DNA from: Sphingomonas rosea
GTDB lineage: Bacteria > Pseudomonadota > Alphaproteobacteria > Sphingomonadales > Sphingomonadaceae
Direction of reading: 5' to 3'
DNA: 64,000 nucleotides
Assembly (NCBI RefSeq): GCF_039538065.1
Contig: NZ_BAABBR010000001.1
Location: 124,001-188,000, forward strand
Positions within the stretch are counted from its first letter, which is position 1. Each line of letters opens with the position of its first letter. The position numbers and the translations under genes are program-made. This document shows, in pieces, positions 7,491-19,403 of this stretch. A model generated the notes under the pieces. The model was not told where the DNA came from. It made no database searches and worked only from the letters and a program-made list of their open reading frames with translations.

Positions 7491-9782
7491 ATGACCGATC
7501 TCGCTGCCCTCGCGACCCTCGAAGAACGCCTTCGCTTCACCGCCTCGTGGATCATCCACCACGCCAATCACGTTCGTGACAGCGCCGACGGACTGAAGGT
7601 CGGCGGGCATCAGGCCTCGAGCGCGTCGATGAGCGCGATCCTGACCGCCCTCTATTTCGATGCGCTCGGCCCCAATGACCGGGTCGCGGTGAAGCCCCAC
7701 GCCGGCCCCGTCCTTCACGCCATCCATTATCTCCTCGGCGGCCAAGACAAGGAGACGCTCGCCAACTTCCGCGGCTTCGGCGGGGCGCAAAGCTATCCCT
7801 CGCGCACCAAGGACAGGATCCCGGTCGATTTCTCCACCGGATCGGTCGGACTCGGGGTCGCCATCACCCTCTTCGCGAGCCTCGTCCAGGACTGGCTCTC
7901 GGCCCGCGACGCCCTGCCGGCGGACAAGCGCGGCCGCTTCGTCGCGCTGATGGGCGATGCCGAGCTCGACGAGGGCAACATCTACGAAGCGCTCATCGAG
8001 GGCCACAAGCACGACGTCCGCAACCTGTGGTGGATCGTCGACTACAACCGGCAGAGCCTCGACGCGACCAGCGCCGACCGCATGTTCGAGCGCTTCGACG
8101 ACATCTTCCGCACCTGCGGCTGGCGCGTGGTCGAGCTGCGCCACGGCAAGAAGCTCGCCGCCGCGCTGGCCGCCGCACCGGCGGTCAAGGACTGGCTCGA
8201 GGCGCTGCCCAACGCCGACCACAGCGCGCTCCTCTACCAGGGCGGGGCGGCGTGGCGGGCGCGCGTGGACAAGGATCTCGGCGACAGGGCCGCGACCTTC
8301 CTTTCGGCCCACGACGACGACCAGCTCGCCGCGCTGTTCAGCGACCTCGGCGGCCACTGCATGGCGAGCCTCACCGAAGCCTTCGCGGCGGCGAATGACG
8401 ACGTCCCGACCGTCTTCATCGCCTGGACCGTCAAGGGCTACGGCCTCCCCTTCGCCGGCCACAAGGACAATCACGCCGGGCTGATGAACCCGACCCAGTT
8501 CGCCGCCTATCGCGACGGGCTCGGAATCGCCGATGGTCAGGAATGGGAGCCGCTCGCCGGCCTCGGCGGCAATGCCCGCGCGAGCGTCCAGGCACTGGTC
8601 GACCAGACCAGGGTGCGCCGCCAGAAGGAGCCGCGCAATTTCACCAGCTGGCCGGTGCCGGTCTTCCCCACCCCCACCGGCGAGGAGCAGTCGACCCAAG
8701 CCGCCTTCGGCCGGATCCTCCTCGACCTCGCCAAGTCGGGCGACGGCCTCGCCGACCGCATCCTCACCACCTCGCCCGACGTCACCGTCTCGACCAACCT
8801 CGGCGCCTTCGTGAACAATCGCGGGCTGTTCCACCGCCGCGCGATCCGCGACGTCTTCGCCGAAGCGAAGATCCCGTCGGCGCAGAAGTGGGCGGCGAAG
8901 GACGCGGGCCAGCATGTCGAGCTCGGAATCGCCGAATCGAACCTCTTCCTGATGCTCGCCGCCGCCGGCCTGTCGGGCGACCTTTTCGGCCACCGGCTGA
9001 TCCCCATCGGCACCCTCTACGACCCGTTCATCGCCCGCGGCCTCGATAGCCTCAACTACGGCTGCTACCAGGACGCCCGCTTCCTCCTCGTCGCGACGCC
9101 GAGCGGCCTGACGCTCGGGCCCGAGGGCGGCGCGCACCAGTCGATCAACCCGCCGCTGATCGCGCTCGGCCAGCCGGGCCTCCGCCACTACGAACCCGCC
9201 TTCGCCGACGAACTCGCGCTCTTCATGCGCGAGGCGATCCGCCTGATCGACGATCCGCAGGGCGAGAGCACCTACCTCCGCCTCTCCACCCGCAGCTTGG
9301 CGCAGGAGCCCCGCGCGTCGGACGACTGGCAGGCCGATGCGCTTCAAGGCGGCTACTGGCTGCGCGAACCCGGCCCGCAAGCGGAAGCCGCGATCGTCGC
9401 CATGGGCGCGGTCATGCCCGAGGCGCTCGCCGCCTTCGACGCGCTTGCCGACGACGTCCCGGGTCTCGGACTCCTCTCGGTCACCAGCCCCAATCTCCTC
9501 CATCGCGGCTGGAGCGTGTCGAGCGCGAGCCGCTGGAACGGTAGCCCCGCCGACAGCCACGTCGCGCGCCTGCTCGGCCGCCTCGCGCCCAGCGCGCGTC
9601 TCGTCACCCTGTGCGACGCCGCGCCCGCCTCGCTCTCGTGGCTGGGCGCCGTCCTCGGCCACCGCGTCGCGCCGCTCGGCGTCGACCGCTTCGGCCAGAC
9701 CGGCAACCTCCACGACCTCTACGGCGAATATCGCCTCGACGGCGAAGCCATCACCGAGGCGATGGCGGGGCTTCTTCTCTAA
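7491..9782 (+). CDS. AceE/transketolase-like thiamine-diphosphate enzyme
   Basis: 763 residues, one chain containing the TPP domain, pyrimidine-binding domain and C-terminal domain. The TPP motif GDAELDEGN is at 155-163, with the closing Asn at 186 (IVDYNRQSLD). The phrase FDDIFRTCGWRVVELRHG and the overall layout recall the homodimeric pyruvate dehydrogenase E1 (AceE), but it is more than 100 residues shorter and has no E2/E3 partner beside it. It is commonly labelled transketolase in related genomes. Whether it makes sugar phosphates or decarboxylates a 2-oxo acid cannot be decided here. Confidence 0.8.
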   Translation: MTDLAALATLEERLRFTASWIIHHANHVRDSADGLKVGGHQASSASMSAILTALYFDALGPNDRVAVKPHAGPVLHAIHYLLGGQDKETLANFRGFGGAQSYPSRTKDRIPVDFSTGSVGLGVAITLFASLVQDWLSARDALPADKRGRFVALMGDAELDEGNIYEALIEGHKHDVRNLWWIVDYNRQSLDATSADRMFERFDDIFRTCGWRVVELRHGKKLAAALAAAPAVKDWLEALPNADHSALLYQGGAAWRARVDKDLGDRAATFLSAHDDDQLAALFSDLGGHCMASLTEAFAAANDDVPTVFIAWTVKGYGLPFAGHKDNHAGLMNPTQFAAYRDGLGIADGQEWEPLAGLGGNARASVQALVDQTRVRRQKEPRNFTSWPVPVFPTPTGEEQSTQAAFGRILLDLAKSGDGLADRILTTSPDVTVSTNLGAFVNNRGLFHRRAIRDVFAEAKIPSAQKWAAKDAGQHVELGIAESNLFLMLAAAGLSGDLFGHRLIPIGTLYDPFIARGLDSLNYGCYQDARFLLVATPSGLTLGPEGGAHQSINPPLIALGQPGLRHYEPAFADELALFMREAIRLIDDPQGESTYLRLSTRSLAQEPRASDDWQADALQGGYWLREPGPQAEAAIVAMGAVMPEALAAFDALADDVPGLGLLSVTSPNLLHRGWSVSSASRWNGSPADSHVARLLGRLAPSARLVTLCDAAPASLSWLGAVLGHRVAPLGVDRFGQTGNLHDLYGEYRLDGEAITEAMAGLLL

Positions 9783-9783
9783 C

Positions 9784-9866
9784 GTCATCCCGGACTTGAT
9801 CCGGGATCCACCTGCCTCTCATGGCCATCGGAAAGAAAGGTGGATCCCCGCCTACGCGGGGATGAC
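9784..9866. repeat. REP-type palindromic element
   Basis: Bounded by GTCATCCC (9784-9791) and GGGATGAC (9859-9866). It contains two small hairpins, CCCGGActtgaTCCGGG and CCCCGCctacGCGGGG, with GGATCCACC/GGTGGATCC arms between. This is the common intergenic GTCATCCCGGACTTGATCCGGGATCC repeat of sphingomonads and other alphaproteobacteria. It may also act as a terminator after the TPP enzyme. Confidence 0.85.
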
Positions 9867-9896
9867 GGGGCCAAGGGGCGTCGCTAAACACCTCCC

Positions 9897-10352
9897 ATGC
9901 CCGGACGCTTTTTCGAGGAATGGGAGGTCGGCCAGACCGTCGCCCATGCCCTCCGCCGCACCGTCACCGAGACCGACAATCTGCTGATCTCGACGCTGAC
10001 CCACAATCCGCAACCGCTCCACCTCGATGCCGAGGCCGCGAAGGACACCGAGTTCGGCCGGATCCTCGTCAACAGCTGCTTCACCTTCTCGCTGCTCGTC
10101 GGCGCGTCGGTCAGCGACACCACCGAGGGCGTGCTCGTCGCCAACATGGGCTTCGACGAGGTCCGGCTGCCGAGCCCCGTCTTCATCGGCGACACGCTCC
10201 ACTTCGAGAGCGAATGCATCGGCGCACGCGAAAGCAACTCGCGTCCGACCGCCGGGCTCGTCACCTGGGCGCACCGCGCGATCAACCAGCATGGGGCAAC
10301 CGTCTGCACGATGAAGCGCACCGCCCTCATCCACAAACGTCCCGCCGCATGA
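9897..10352 (+). CDS. MaoC-family (R)-specific enoyl-CoA hydratase
   Basis: 151-residue hot-dog-fold protein. It starts GRFFEEWEVGQT, as many MaoC proteins do, and has the TLTHNPQPLHLD segment carrying the usual Asp/Asn-His dyad and the FGRILVNSCFTFSL helix. Its stop overlaps the start of a CitE-like lyase. MaoC plus CitE-like pairs occur in mesaconyl/methylmalyl-CoA type pathways and in acyl-CoA breakdown; the pairing suggests hydration followed by carbon-carbon cleavage of a hydroxyacyl-CoA. Confidence 0.88.
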   Translation: MPGRFFEEWEVGQTVAHALRRTVTETDNLLISTLTHNPQPLHLDAEAAKDTEFGRILVNSCFTFSLLVGASVSDTTEGVLVANMGFDEVRLPSPVFIGDTLHFESECIGARESNSRPTAGLVTWAHRAINQHGATVCTMKRTALIHKRPAA

Positions 10353-11188
10353 GCCGCCAGCCCCGCTCTTGGCTGTTCGTCCCGGCCGACAGCGAGAAGA
10401 AGATCGCCAAGGCGCTCGAAAGCCAGGCCGACGCCATCATCTTCGACCTCGAGGACAGCGTCGCGCTCCCCGAAAAGTCCCGCGCCCGCGAGATCCTGAA
10501 AGCCCTCCCCGCCCGCTCGGGCGGCCCGCAATGGTGGGTCCGGATCAATCCGCTTCGCACCGAGGAACATCGCCTCGATCTCGAATTGCTCGGCAAGGCC
10601 GACATCCACGGCGTGATGCTGCCCAAGGCCGAGAGCGGCGCCGACATCGTCGAGCTCCAGCACCGCACCGGCTCGATCCCGATCCACGCCATCGTCACCG
10701 AGACCGCCGCCTCGCTGTTCGGCCTCCTCTCCTACCGCGACGTCAAATCCTCGCCGCTCGCCGCGATGAGCTGGGGCGCCGAGGACCTGTCGGCCGCGCT
10801 CGGCGCCGCGTCCAACAAGGACCGCAAGGGCCGCTACACCTTCCCCTACCAGCTCGCCCGCACGCTCTGCCTCGCCGGCGCGCAGGCCGCGGGCGTGCAG
10901 CCCGTCGACGGGGTCTTCGCCGACTTCCGCGACGAGCCCGGCCTGATCGAGGAGGCGCTGGACGCCGCCCGTGACGGCTTCACCGGCAAGCTCGCCATCC
11001 ACCCGGCGCAGGTCGTGCCGATCAACGAGGCCTTCTCCCCCACCGACGAACAGATCGCGCATGCGCGGCAGATCGTCGCAGCCTTTGCCGCCGAACCCTC
11101 GGCTGGTGTGTTGAGCGTCGACGGCCGAATGGTCGACAAACCCCACTTGATCCAGGCCCAGCGCACGCTGGACCGCGCAGGAGACTGA
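10349..11188 (+). CDS. CitE-like CoA ester lyase (HpcH/HpaI aldolase fold)
   Basis: 279 residues from the ATG at 10349, overlapping the MaoC stop (ATGA). The TIM-barrel pattern of citrate lyase beta / malyl-CoA lyase proteins is clear: SWLFVPADSEKKI, DAIIFDLEDSV (metal/CoA region, about 28-38), VMLPKAES and AMSWGAEDLSAALG, then FTGKLAIHPAQV. The reaction is probably cleavage or condensation of a (methyl)malyl- or citramalyl-CoA type ester; exact substrate unknown. Translationally coupled to the hydratase and 6 bases before the alcohol dehydrogenase. Confidence 0.87.
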   Translation: MSRQPRSWLFVPADSEKKIAKALESQADAIIFDLEDSVALPEKSRAREILKALPARSGGPQWWVRINPLRTEEHRLDLELLGKADIHGVMLPKAESGADIVELQHRTGSIPIHAIVTETAASLFGLLSYRDVKSSPLAAMSWGAEDLSAALGAASNKDRKGRYTFPYQLARTLCLAGAQAAGVQPVDGVFADFRDEPGLIEEALDAARDGFTGKLAIHPAQVVPINEAFSPTDEQIAHARQIVAAFAAEPSAGVLSVDGRMVDKPHLIQAQRTLDRAGD

Positions 11189-11194
11189 CTAGAC

Positions 11195-12243
11195 ATGCCC
11201 ACCATCGCCAAGGGCTATGGCACCGACGCCGCCGACCAACCCCTCCGCGCCATGGAGTTCGAACGCCGCGACCTGCGTCCCGACGACGTGGCGATCCAGA
11301 TCAGCCACGCCGGCATCTGCCACTCCGACCTCCACACCGCCCGCAGCGACTGGAAGGGCACGCAATATCCCTGCGTTCCTGGCCACGAGATCGTCGGCAC
11401 CGTCACCGCGGTCGGTCCGCAAGTCACCAAGCACAAGGTCGGCGACACGGTCGCGGTCGGCTGCATGGTCGACAGCTGCATGAAGTGCGACCAGTGCCTC
11501 GAGGGCTGGGAAGTCTTCTGCCGCGAGGGCAATGTCGGCACCTACAACGGCCGCGATCGCCACGACGGCTCGAACACCAAGGGCGGTTATTCCGACCACA
11601 TCGTCGTGCGAGACCATTTCGTCTGCAAGGTCCCGGACGGCATGGACATCGCCAAAGTCGCGCCTCTGCTCTGCGCCGGCATCACCACTTACTCGCCGCT
11701 TCGCCAATATGGCGTGGGCGAGGGCACCAAGGTGGCGGTGGTCGGCCTCGGCGGCCTCGGCCACATGGGGGTCAAGCTCGCGGTCGCGATGGGTGCCCAC
11801 GTCACCATCATCACCACCACCCCCGAAAAGGGCGAGGATGCCCGCGCACTGGGCGCCCACGACGTCATCATCTCGACCGACAAGGCGCAGATGAAGGCCG
11901 CGCGCACCCGCTTCGACTTCATTCTGAATACCATCCCTGTCAGCCACGAGATCGACGGCTATCTCCAGCTGCTCGGCCGCTCGGGCCGGATGGTGATCGT
12001 CGGCGCGCTGAACGAGATGCCGGGCTTCGTCGGCGCCAACCTCATCTTCTGGAACCGCGCGGTCGGCGGCTCGGCCATCGGCGGCATTCCCGAGACGCAG
12101 GAGATGCTCGATTTCTGCGCCGAGCACGGCATCTATCCCGAGACCGAGCATATCGCGATCGATCAGGTCAACGAGGCCTATGAGCGCCTCTTGAAGAACG
12201 ACGTCCGCTACCGCTTCGTGATCGACATGGAGCAAACCGCCTG

Positions 12244-12244
<1 letters not shown>
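11195..12244 (+). CDS. Zinc-dependent NAD(P) alcohol dehydrogenase (YahK/cinnamyl-alcohol type)
   Basis: 349-residue medium-chain dehydrogenase. Catalytic zinc ligands are C42 (GICHSD) and H64-E65 (GHEIVG); the structural zinc lobe has C95, C98, C101 and C109. The Rossmann motif GLGGLGHMG lies at about 182-190. The sequence is closest in style to the YahK/CAD group that reduces aldehydes with NADPH. Placed between the acyl-CoA lyase and acetyl-CoA synthetase, it could clear aldehyde or alcohol intermediates feeding acetate activation. Confidence 0.9.
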
Positions 12245-14119
<1,875 letters not shown>

Positions 14120-14127
<8 letters not shown>

Positions 14128-14629
14128 GCGCCTCCTCGCACTGCTCGTGCTCGCCCTGCTCCCGCTCGGCGCCTGCACCGCCGCCGACGAGCTTCCCGCC
14201 GGCACCGCGCCGCTCGACCCCATCGCCTTCTTCACCGGCGCCTCGAGCGGCACCGCCACGCTTCGCCCCGTGGTCGGCAAGGCCTCGCCCGTGCGGGTCG
14301 AGAGCGAGGGCACGCCCACCCCCGACGGCCTCCGCCTCGTCCAGCGCATCACCGAAGGGACCAAGAAGCCCCGCACGCGCCTGTGGATCATCCAGCGGAC
14401 GCCCGGCGGCTACGTCTCGACCCTGACCGACGCCAAGGGCCCCGTCAGCGTCACCGTCCGCGGACCCCGCGCCTTCATCGGCTACGTGACCCCCGGCGGG
14501 ATGCGGATCGAGCAGGAACTCGCCCTCCAGCCCGACGGCCGCACCATCCTCAACCGGCTCAAGGCCTATCGCTTCGGGGTCCGCCTCGCGACCCTCGACG
14601 AGACCATCGTCAAGGCGGTTGCAAAGTAG
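14120..14629 (+). CDS. Putative lipoprotein, DUF3833-like
   Basis: 169 residues from a GTG that overlaps the acs stop by 8 bases. A lipobox LPLGAC puts the acylated Cys at 19, so the mature protein is membrane-anchored. The rest is a single beta-rich domain: [37 protein letters not shown] and [21 protein letters not shown]. This pattern resembles DUF3833 proteins, though I am not certain of the family. It closes the MaoC-lyase-Adh-Acs operon and has no visible catalytic motif. Confidence 0.65.
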
Positions 14630-14808
14630 GATTTCGCATGGCTTGGTTCGGCATCGCCGCCAGATCACGCGCCATCGGAGCGGCAGGGCGCGCAAGACGG
14701 GAAACGACTCGCGGACCCCATGACATTCGAGACCTTGTTCAGAAAGGTTAATGCTCCGCCCGCCTAGCTTTGGCCGCAGTTTTTCGTTAACGGCGTGGGC
14801 CTTCCGCC

Positions 14809-16172
14809 ATGGCAACCATTCTTCCCACCCCGCCGCGCGTCGGCATGGTCTCCTTGGGCTGTCCCAAGAACCTCGTCGATTCCGAGCGCATCCTCGGCCA
14901 GCTCCGCTCGGACGGCTACCAGATGAGCGCCGACTACGAGGGCGCCGACGTCGTCCTCGTCAATACCTGCGGCTTCCTCGATTCCGCCAAGGAAGAGAGC
15001 CTCGAAGCGATCGGCGAGGCGCTGGCCGAGAACGGCCGGGTCATCGTCACCGGCTGCATGGGCCGCGAGGCCGAGGTCATCCGCGCCCGCTTCCCGAACG
15101 TCCTCGCGATCACCGGCGCGCAAGCCTATGAGGACGTGGTCGCCGCGGTCCACGAGGCCGCGCCCGCGCCGCGTTCGCCCTATCTCGACCTCGTCCCGCA
15201 GGCCTCGCCGCAGCTCAAGCTCACGCCCAAGCACTACAGCTACCTCAAGATTTCCGAGGGCTGCAATCACCGCTGCGCCTTCTGCATCATCCCGCAGATC
15301 CGCGGCGACCTCGTCTCGCGCCGCCCCGACGCCATCCTCCGCGAAGCCGAAAAGCTCCTCGCGCAGGGGACGAAGGAGCTGCTGGTCATCAGCCAGGACA
15401 CCAGCGCCTACGGCCTCGATCTCAAGCACGCCGCCTGGCCGTGGAAGGGCGGCGACGTCCGCGCCCACATGACCGACCTCGCCCGCGCGCTGGGTGAGCT
15501 TCGCACGCCCGAGGGCGAGCGGCCGTGGGTCCGGCTCCACTACGTCTATCCCTATCCGCACGTCGACCGCGTGATGCCGCTGATGGCCGAGGGCCTCGTC
15601 CTCCCCTATCTCGACATCCCTTTCCAGCACGCTTCCCCGAAGGTGCTCAAGGCGATGCGTCGCCCGGCCAACGAGGCCAAGGTGCTCGAGCGGCTGGTCC
15701 AATGGCGCCGCGAAGTCCCCGACATCGCGATCCGCTCCTCCTTCGTCGTCGGTTTCCCCGGCGAGACCGAGGAGGATTTCGACTATCTCCTCCAGTGGCT
15801 CGCCGAAGCCCGGCTCGACCGCGTCGGCGCCTTCCGCTTCGAGCCGGTCGAAGGCGCCCCCGCCAACGACCTGCCCGGCCATGTCGCCCCCGAGGTCAAG
15901 GAAGAGCGCTACGCCCGCGTGATGGAGCTGACCGCGCGCATCTCCGCCGAGAAGCTCGCCGCCAAGGTCGGCTCCAGCCTCGACGTCATCATCGACGCGG
16001 TCGATCCCGAGACCGGCGGCGCGACCGGCCGCTCCAAGGCCGACGCCCCCGAGATCGACGGCGAGGTCCACCTGCGCGACGCGGGCCACCTTCGCGCCGG
16101 CGACATCGTGGCCGCGCTCATCGAGGAAAGCGACGAGCACGATCTGTTCGGCGTACCCACCAAGGACGATTG

Positions 16173-16173
<1 letters not shown>
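14809..16173 (+). CDS. rimO: Ribosomal protein S12 methylthiotransferase
   Basis: 454 residues. RimO adds a methylthio group to the conserved Asp of ribosomal protein S12. Order of domains: MTTase N-terminal domain with Cys residues in [17 protein letters not shown] and GCMGREAE, radical SAM core with CNHRCAFC (C152, C156, C159), and a C-terminal TRAM domain (VDVIIDAV-like region near 385 onward). Its stop overlaps the aminopeptidase start by one base. A 179-base gap lies upstream, in which I see no gene or convincing promoter. Confidence 0.96.
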
Positions 16174-17579
<1,406 letters not shown>

Positions 17580-17623
17580 CGCTTTTTCATGCGCTTCCTT
17601 CATCGGAGCGCAACAATTCCCCC

Positions 17624-17659
17624 CCTCGCCGGTTAACCACCCACGCTAGCCAGGCGAGG
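17624..17659 (+). promoter_or_regulatory. Hairpin covering the MarR ribosome binding site
   Basis: CCTCGCC (17624-17630) is complementary to GGCGAGG (17653-17659), which is part of the ribosome site GGCGAGGAG placed before the ATG at 17673. The 22-base loop is long, so pairing may be weak; if formed, it would hide the ribosome site. Confidence 0.35.
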
Positions 17660-17672
17660 AGTTTCACGTCCA

Positions 17673-18053
17673 ATGAGCGATGCTTCGCTAAGCGGGTGGA
17701 TGCGCGCTCTGGTCGGATACGTCCGATCAGGTGAGCCCGATCTGACGAATCGTCAGATGGCCCTGCTGATGATCGTCTACCTGACCCCCGGGCCGCACAC
17801 TGTGCGCGGCCTGGCCCGAATTCTCGGCGTCTCCAAACCCGTCGTGACCCGCGCCTTGAATACGTTGGGGGCGCTCGGCTATCTCCGCCGCGAACGAGAC
17901 CAGGACGACCGCCGCAACGTGTTCGTCGTCCGGACCAGCAGCGGGGCAGATTTCCTTGAAGGCTTCAAACGTAACATCCGGGGCAGCGAACGTGGCGACC
18001 GAGACGCCGAACGCCGTCCCGCCCTCGGCCAGCTCGCCCACGCCCACCGCTGA
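17673..18053 (+). CDS. MarR-family winged-helix regulator
   Basis: 126 residues. The DNA-binding core is GPHTVRGLARILGVSKPVVTRALNTL followed by the wing YLRRERDQDDRRNVFVV; N- and C-terminal dimerisation helices are short. The last 30 residues (RGSERGDRDAERRPALG) look unlike the family and overlap the next gene in another frame, so the C-terminus may have been extended by a frame change. Placed between an aminopeptidase and an SH3 protein; target genes unknown. Confidence 0.85.
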   Translation: MSDASLSGWMRALVGYVRSGEPDLTNRQMALLMIVYLTPGPHTVRGLARILGVSKPVVTRALNTLGALGYLRRERDQDDRRNVFVVRTSSGADFLEGFKRNIRGSERGDRDAERRPALGQLAHAHR

Positions 18054-18360
18054 CGTCCCGCCGGGCGGCTTCCCGCTCGCGGGCCCGTCGAGCCGGCCCG
18101 ACCCCCGTACCCACGCCTATCGCCAGGACCTCGCCGACGTCGCGCTCGCCGGGATCGTGATCGCCTCCCATTACGCCGTCCCGCTTCCCGCCACGCTCGG
18201 CCGTGACGCGACGCTGCGCGCCGCGCCCGACGCGAATGCCGAGCCGGTCGCCGAGCTCGAGGCCGGCACCGACCTGCGCCTCCTCGACAAGAGCCGCGGC
18301 TGGGCCTGGGGCTATGCCGGCGACCAGGTCGGCTACCTGCCGCTCAGCGCCATCGCATGA
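17992..18360 (+). CDS. SH3-domain protein, apparent N-terminal remnant of an NlpC/P60 peptidase
   Basis: About 122 residues from GTG 17992; a TTG at 17956 is another possible start. The second half (DPRTHAYRQDLADVALAG, then ATLRAAPDANAEPVAELEAG and GWAWGYAGDQVGYLPLSAI) matches the bacterial SH3 segment that precedes the NlpC/P60 cysteine peptidase domain in proteins usually found beside this aminopeptidase. Here the gene stops after the SH3 fold and overlaps the mltG start (ATGA), so no catalytic Cys/His is present. It overlaps the marR gene by 62 bases. Perhaps a wall-binding partner of MltG, or a decayed gene. Confidence 0.6.
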   Translation: MATETPNAVPPSASSPTPTADVPPGGFPLAGPSSRPDPRTHAYRQDLADVALAGIVIASHYAVPLPATLGRDATLRAAPDANAEPVAELEAGTDLRLLDKSRGWAWGYAGDQVGYLPLSAIA

Positions 18361-19319
18361 AGCGGCTGCTCGCGCTTGGGCTGGCCGCGCTCGTCCTCGC
18401 CGCGCTCGCAACGACCTTTCTCTGGTGGACCGGCGGCGCATCGAAGCCGACCACGGTCACCGTCGAGGAAGGCGCGACCCTCACCAGTCTCTGTCCGGGC
18501 CTCGAGAAGAAGGGCCTCGTGCGGGGCGGCTGCACCACCTACCGCCTGTTTGCGAAGGTGCTGGGCTCGCCCGATGGCATCCAGGCGGGTGAATTCGAGG
18601 TGCCCGCGGGCACCAGCGGCGCGAAACTGCTCGACATCCTCCAGCACGGCCAGCCCGTGCAGCGCCTCATCACCATTCCCGAGGGCACGCCCAGTATCCT
18701 CGTCGCCGAGAAACTCGAGTCGGTCGCCGCGCTGACCGGCCCCGCCCCGGTCCCGGCCGAGGGTTCGGTCCTCCCCGACAGCTATGGCTTCCAGAAGGGC
18801 GAAAGCCGCGCGGCCGTCGCGGCGCGCATGGAAACGGCGATGACGCGGACGCTCGCCGAGCTTTGGGCAAAGCGGAAGGTGGGCTCCTGCCCGGTCTCGA
18901 CCCCGGCCGAGGCGATCACCCTCGCCTCGATCGTCGAGAAGGAAACCGGCAAGCCCGCCGAGCGCCGCCGCGTCGCGGGGGTCTATTGCAACCGGCTGCG
19001 GATGGGCATGAAGCTCGATGCCGATCCGACGGTCATCTATCCGGTGACCAAGGGCAAGCCGCTCGGCCGCCGGATCCTCCGCTCCGAGCTCGAGGCCGAC
19101 ACCGGCTACAACACCTACAAGCGCGCCGGGCTTCCGGTCGGCCCGATCGCCAACCCCGGCCGCGACAGCATCGCTGCCGTCCTCGACCCCGAGGTCAACG
19201 ACTATGTCTATTTCGTTGCCGATGGTACGGGCGGCCACGTCTTCGCCAGGACGCTGGCGGAGCATAACGAGAATGTCCGCAAGTGGTTCGCGCTTCGGAA
19301 GGCCCGCGGCGAGATGTGA
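18357..19319 (+). CDS. mltG: Endolytic murein transglycosylase MltG
   Basis: 320 residues. One N-terminal membrane helix (LLALGLAALVLAALATTFLWW) and a LysM-like domain precede the YceG catalytic region. The catalytic Glu lies in SIVEKETGKPAERRRVAGVY (E194, with E196 next), followed by DPTVIYPVTKG. MltG cuts nascent glycan strands in the periplasm and sets their length. Start ATG overlaps the SH3 gene stop, so the two are translationally coupled. In many proteobacteria mltG neighbours fabF/acpP, as here. Confidence 0.95.
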   Translation: MKRLLALGLAALVLAALATTFLWWTGGASKPTTVTVEEGATLTSLCPGLEKKGLVRGGCTTYRLFAKVLGSPDGIQAGEFEVPAGTSGAKLLDILQHGQPVQRLITIPEGTPSILVAEKLESVAALTGPAPVPAEGSVLPDSYGFQKGESRAAVAARMETAMTRTLAELWAKRKVGSCPVSTPAEAITLASIVEKETGKPAERRRVAGVYCNRLRMGMKLDADPTVIYPVTKGKPLGRRILRSELEADTGYNTYKRAGLPVGPIANPGRDSIAAVLDPEVNDYVYFVADGTGGHVFARTLAEHNENVRKWFALRKARGEM

Positions 19320-19327
19320 CGACCCGC

Positions 19328-19397
19328 GCTCCGGCAAAGGCCGGGGCCCGGTGACGTCCTCACCCTGAATGATCTCGGCTCCGGCTTTCGCCGGAGC
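19328..19397. terminator. Paired hairpins between convergent mltG and fabF
   Basis: A perfect 8-bp stem GCTCCGGC/GCCGGAGC with TTTC loop at 19378-19397 and a weaker CCGGC/GCCGG hairpin at 19331-19344. The two share the GCTCCGGC core and look like a REP pair serving as a bidirectional terminator. Confidence 0.6.
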
Positions 19398-19403
19398 ACG
19401 ACG

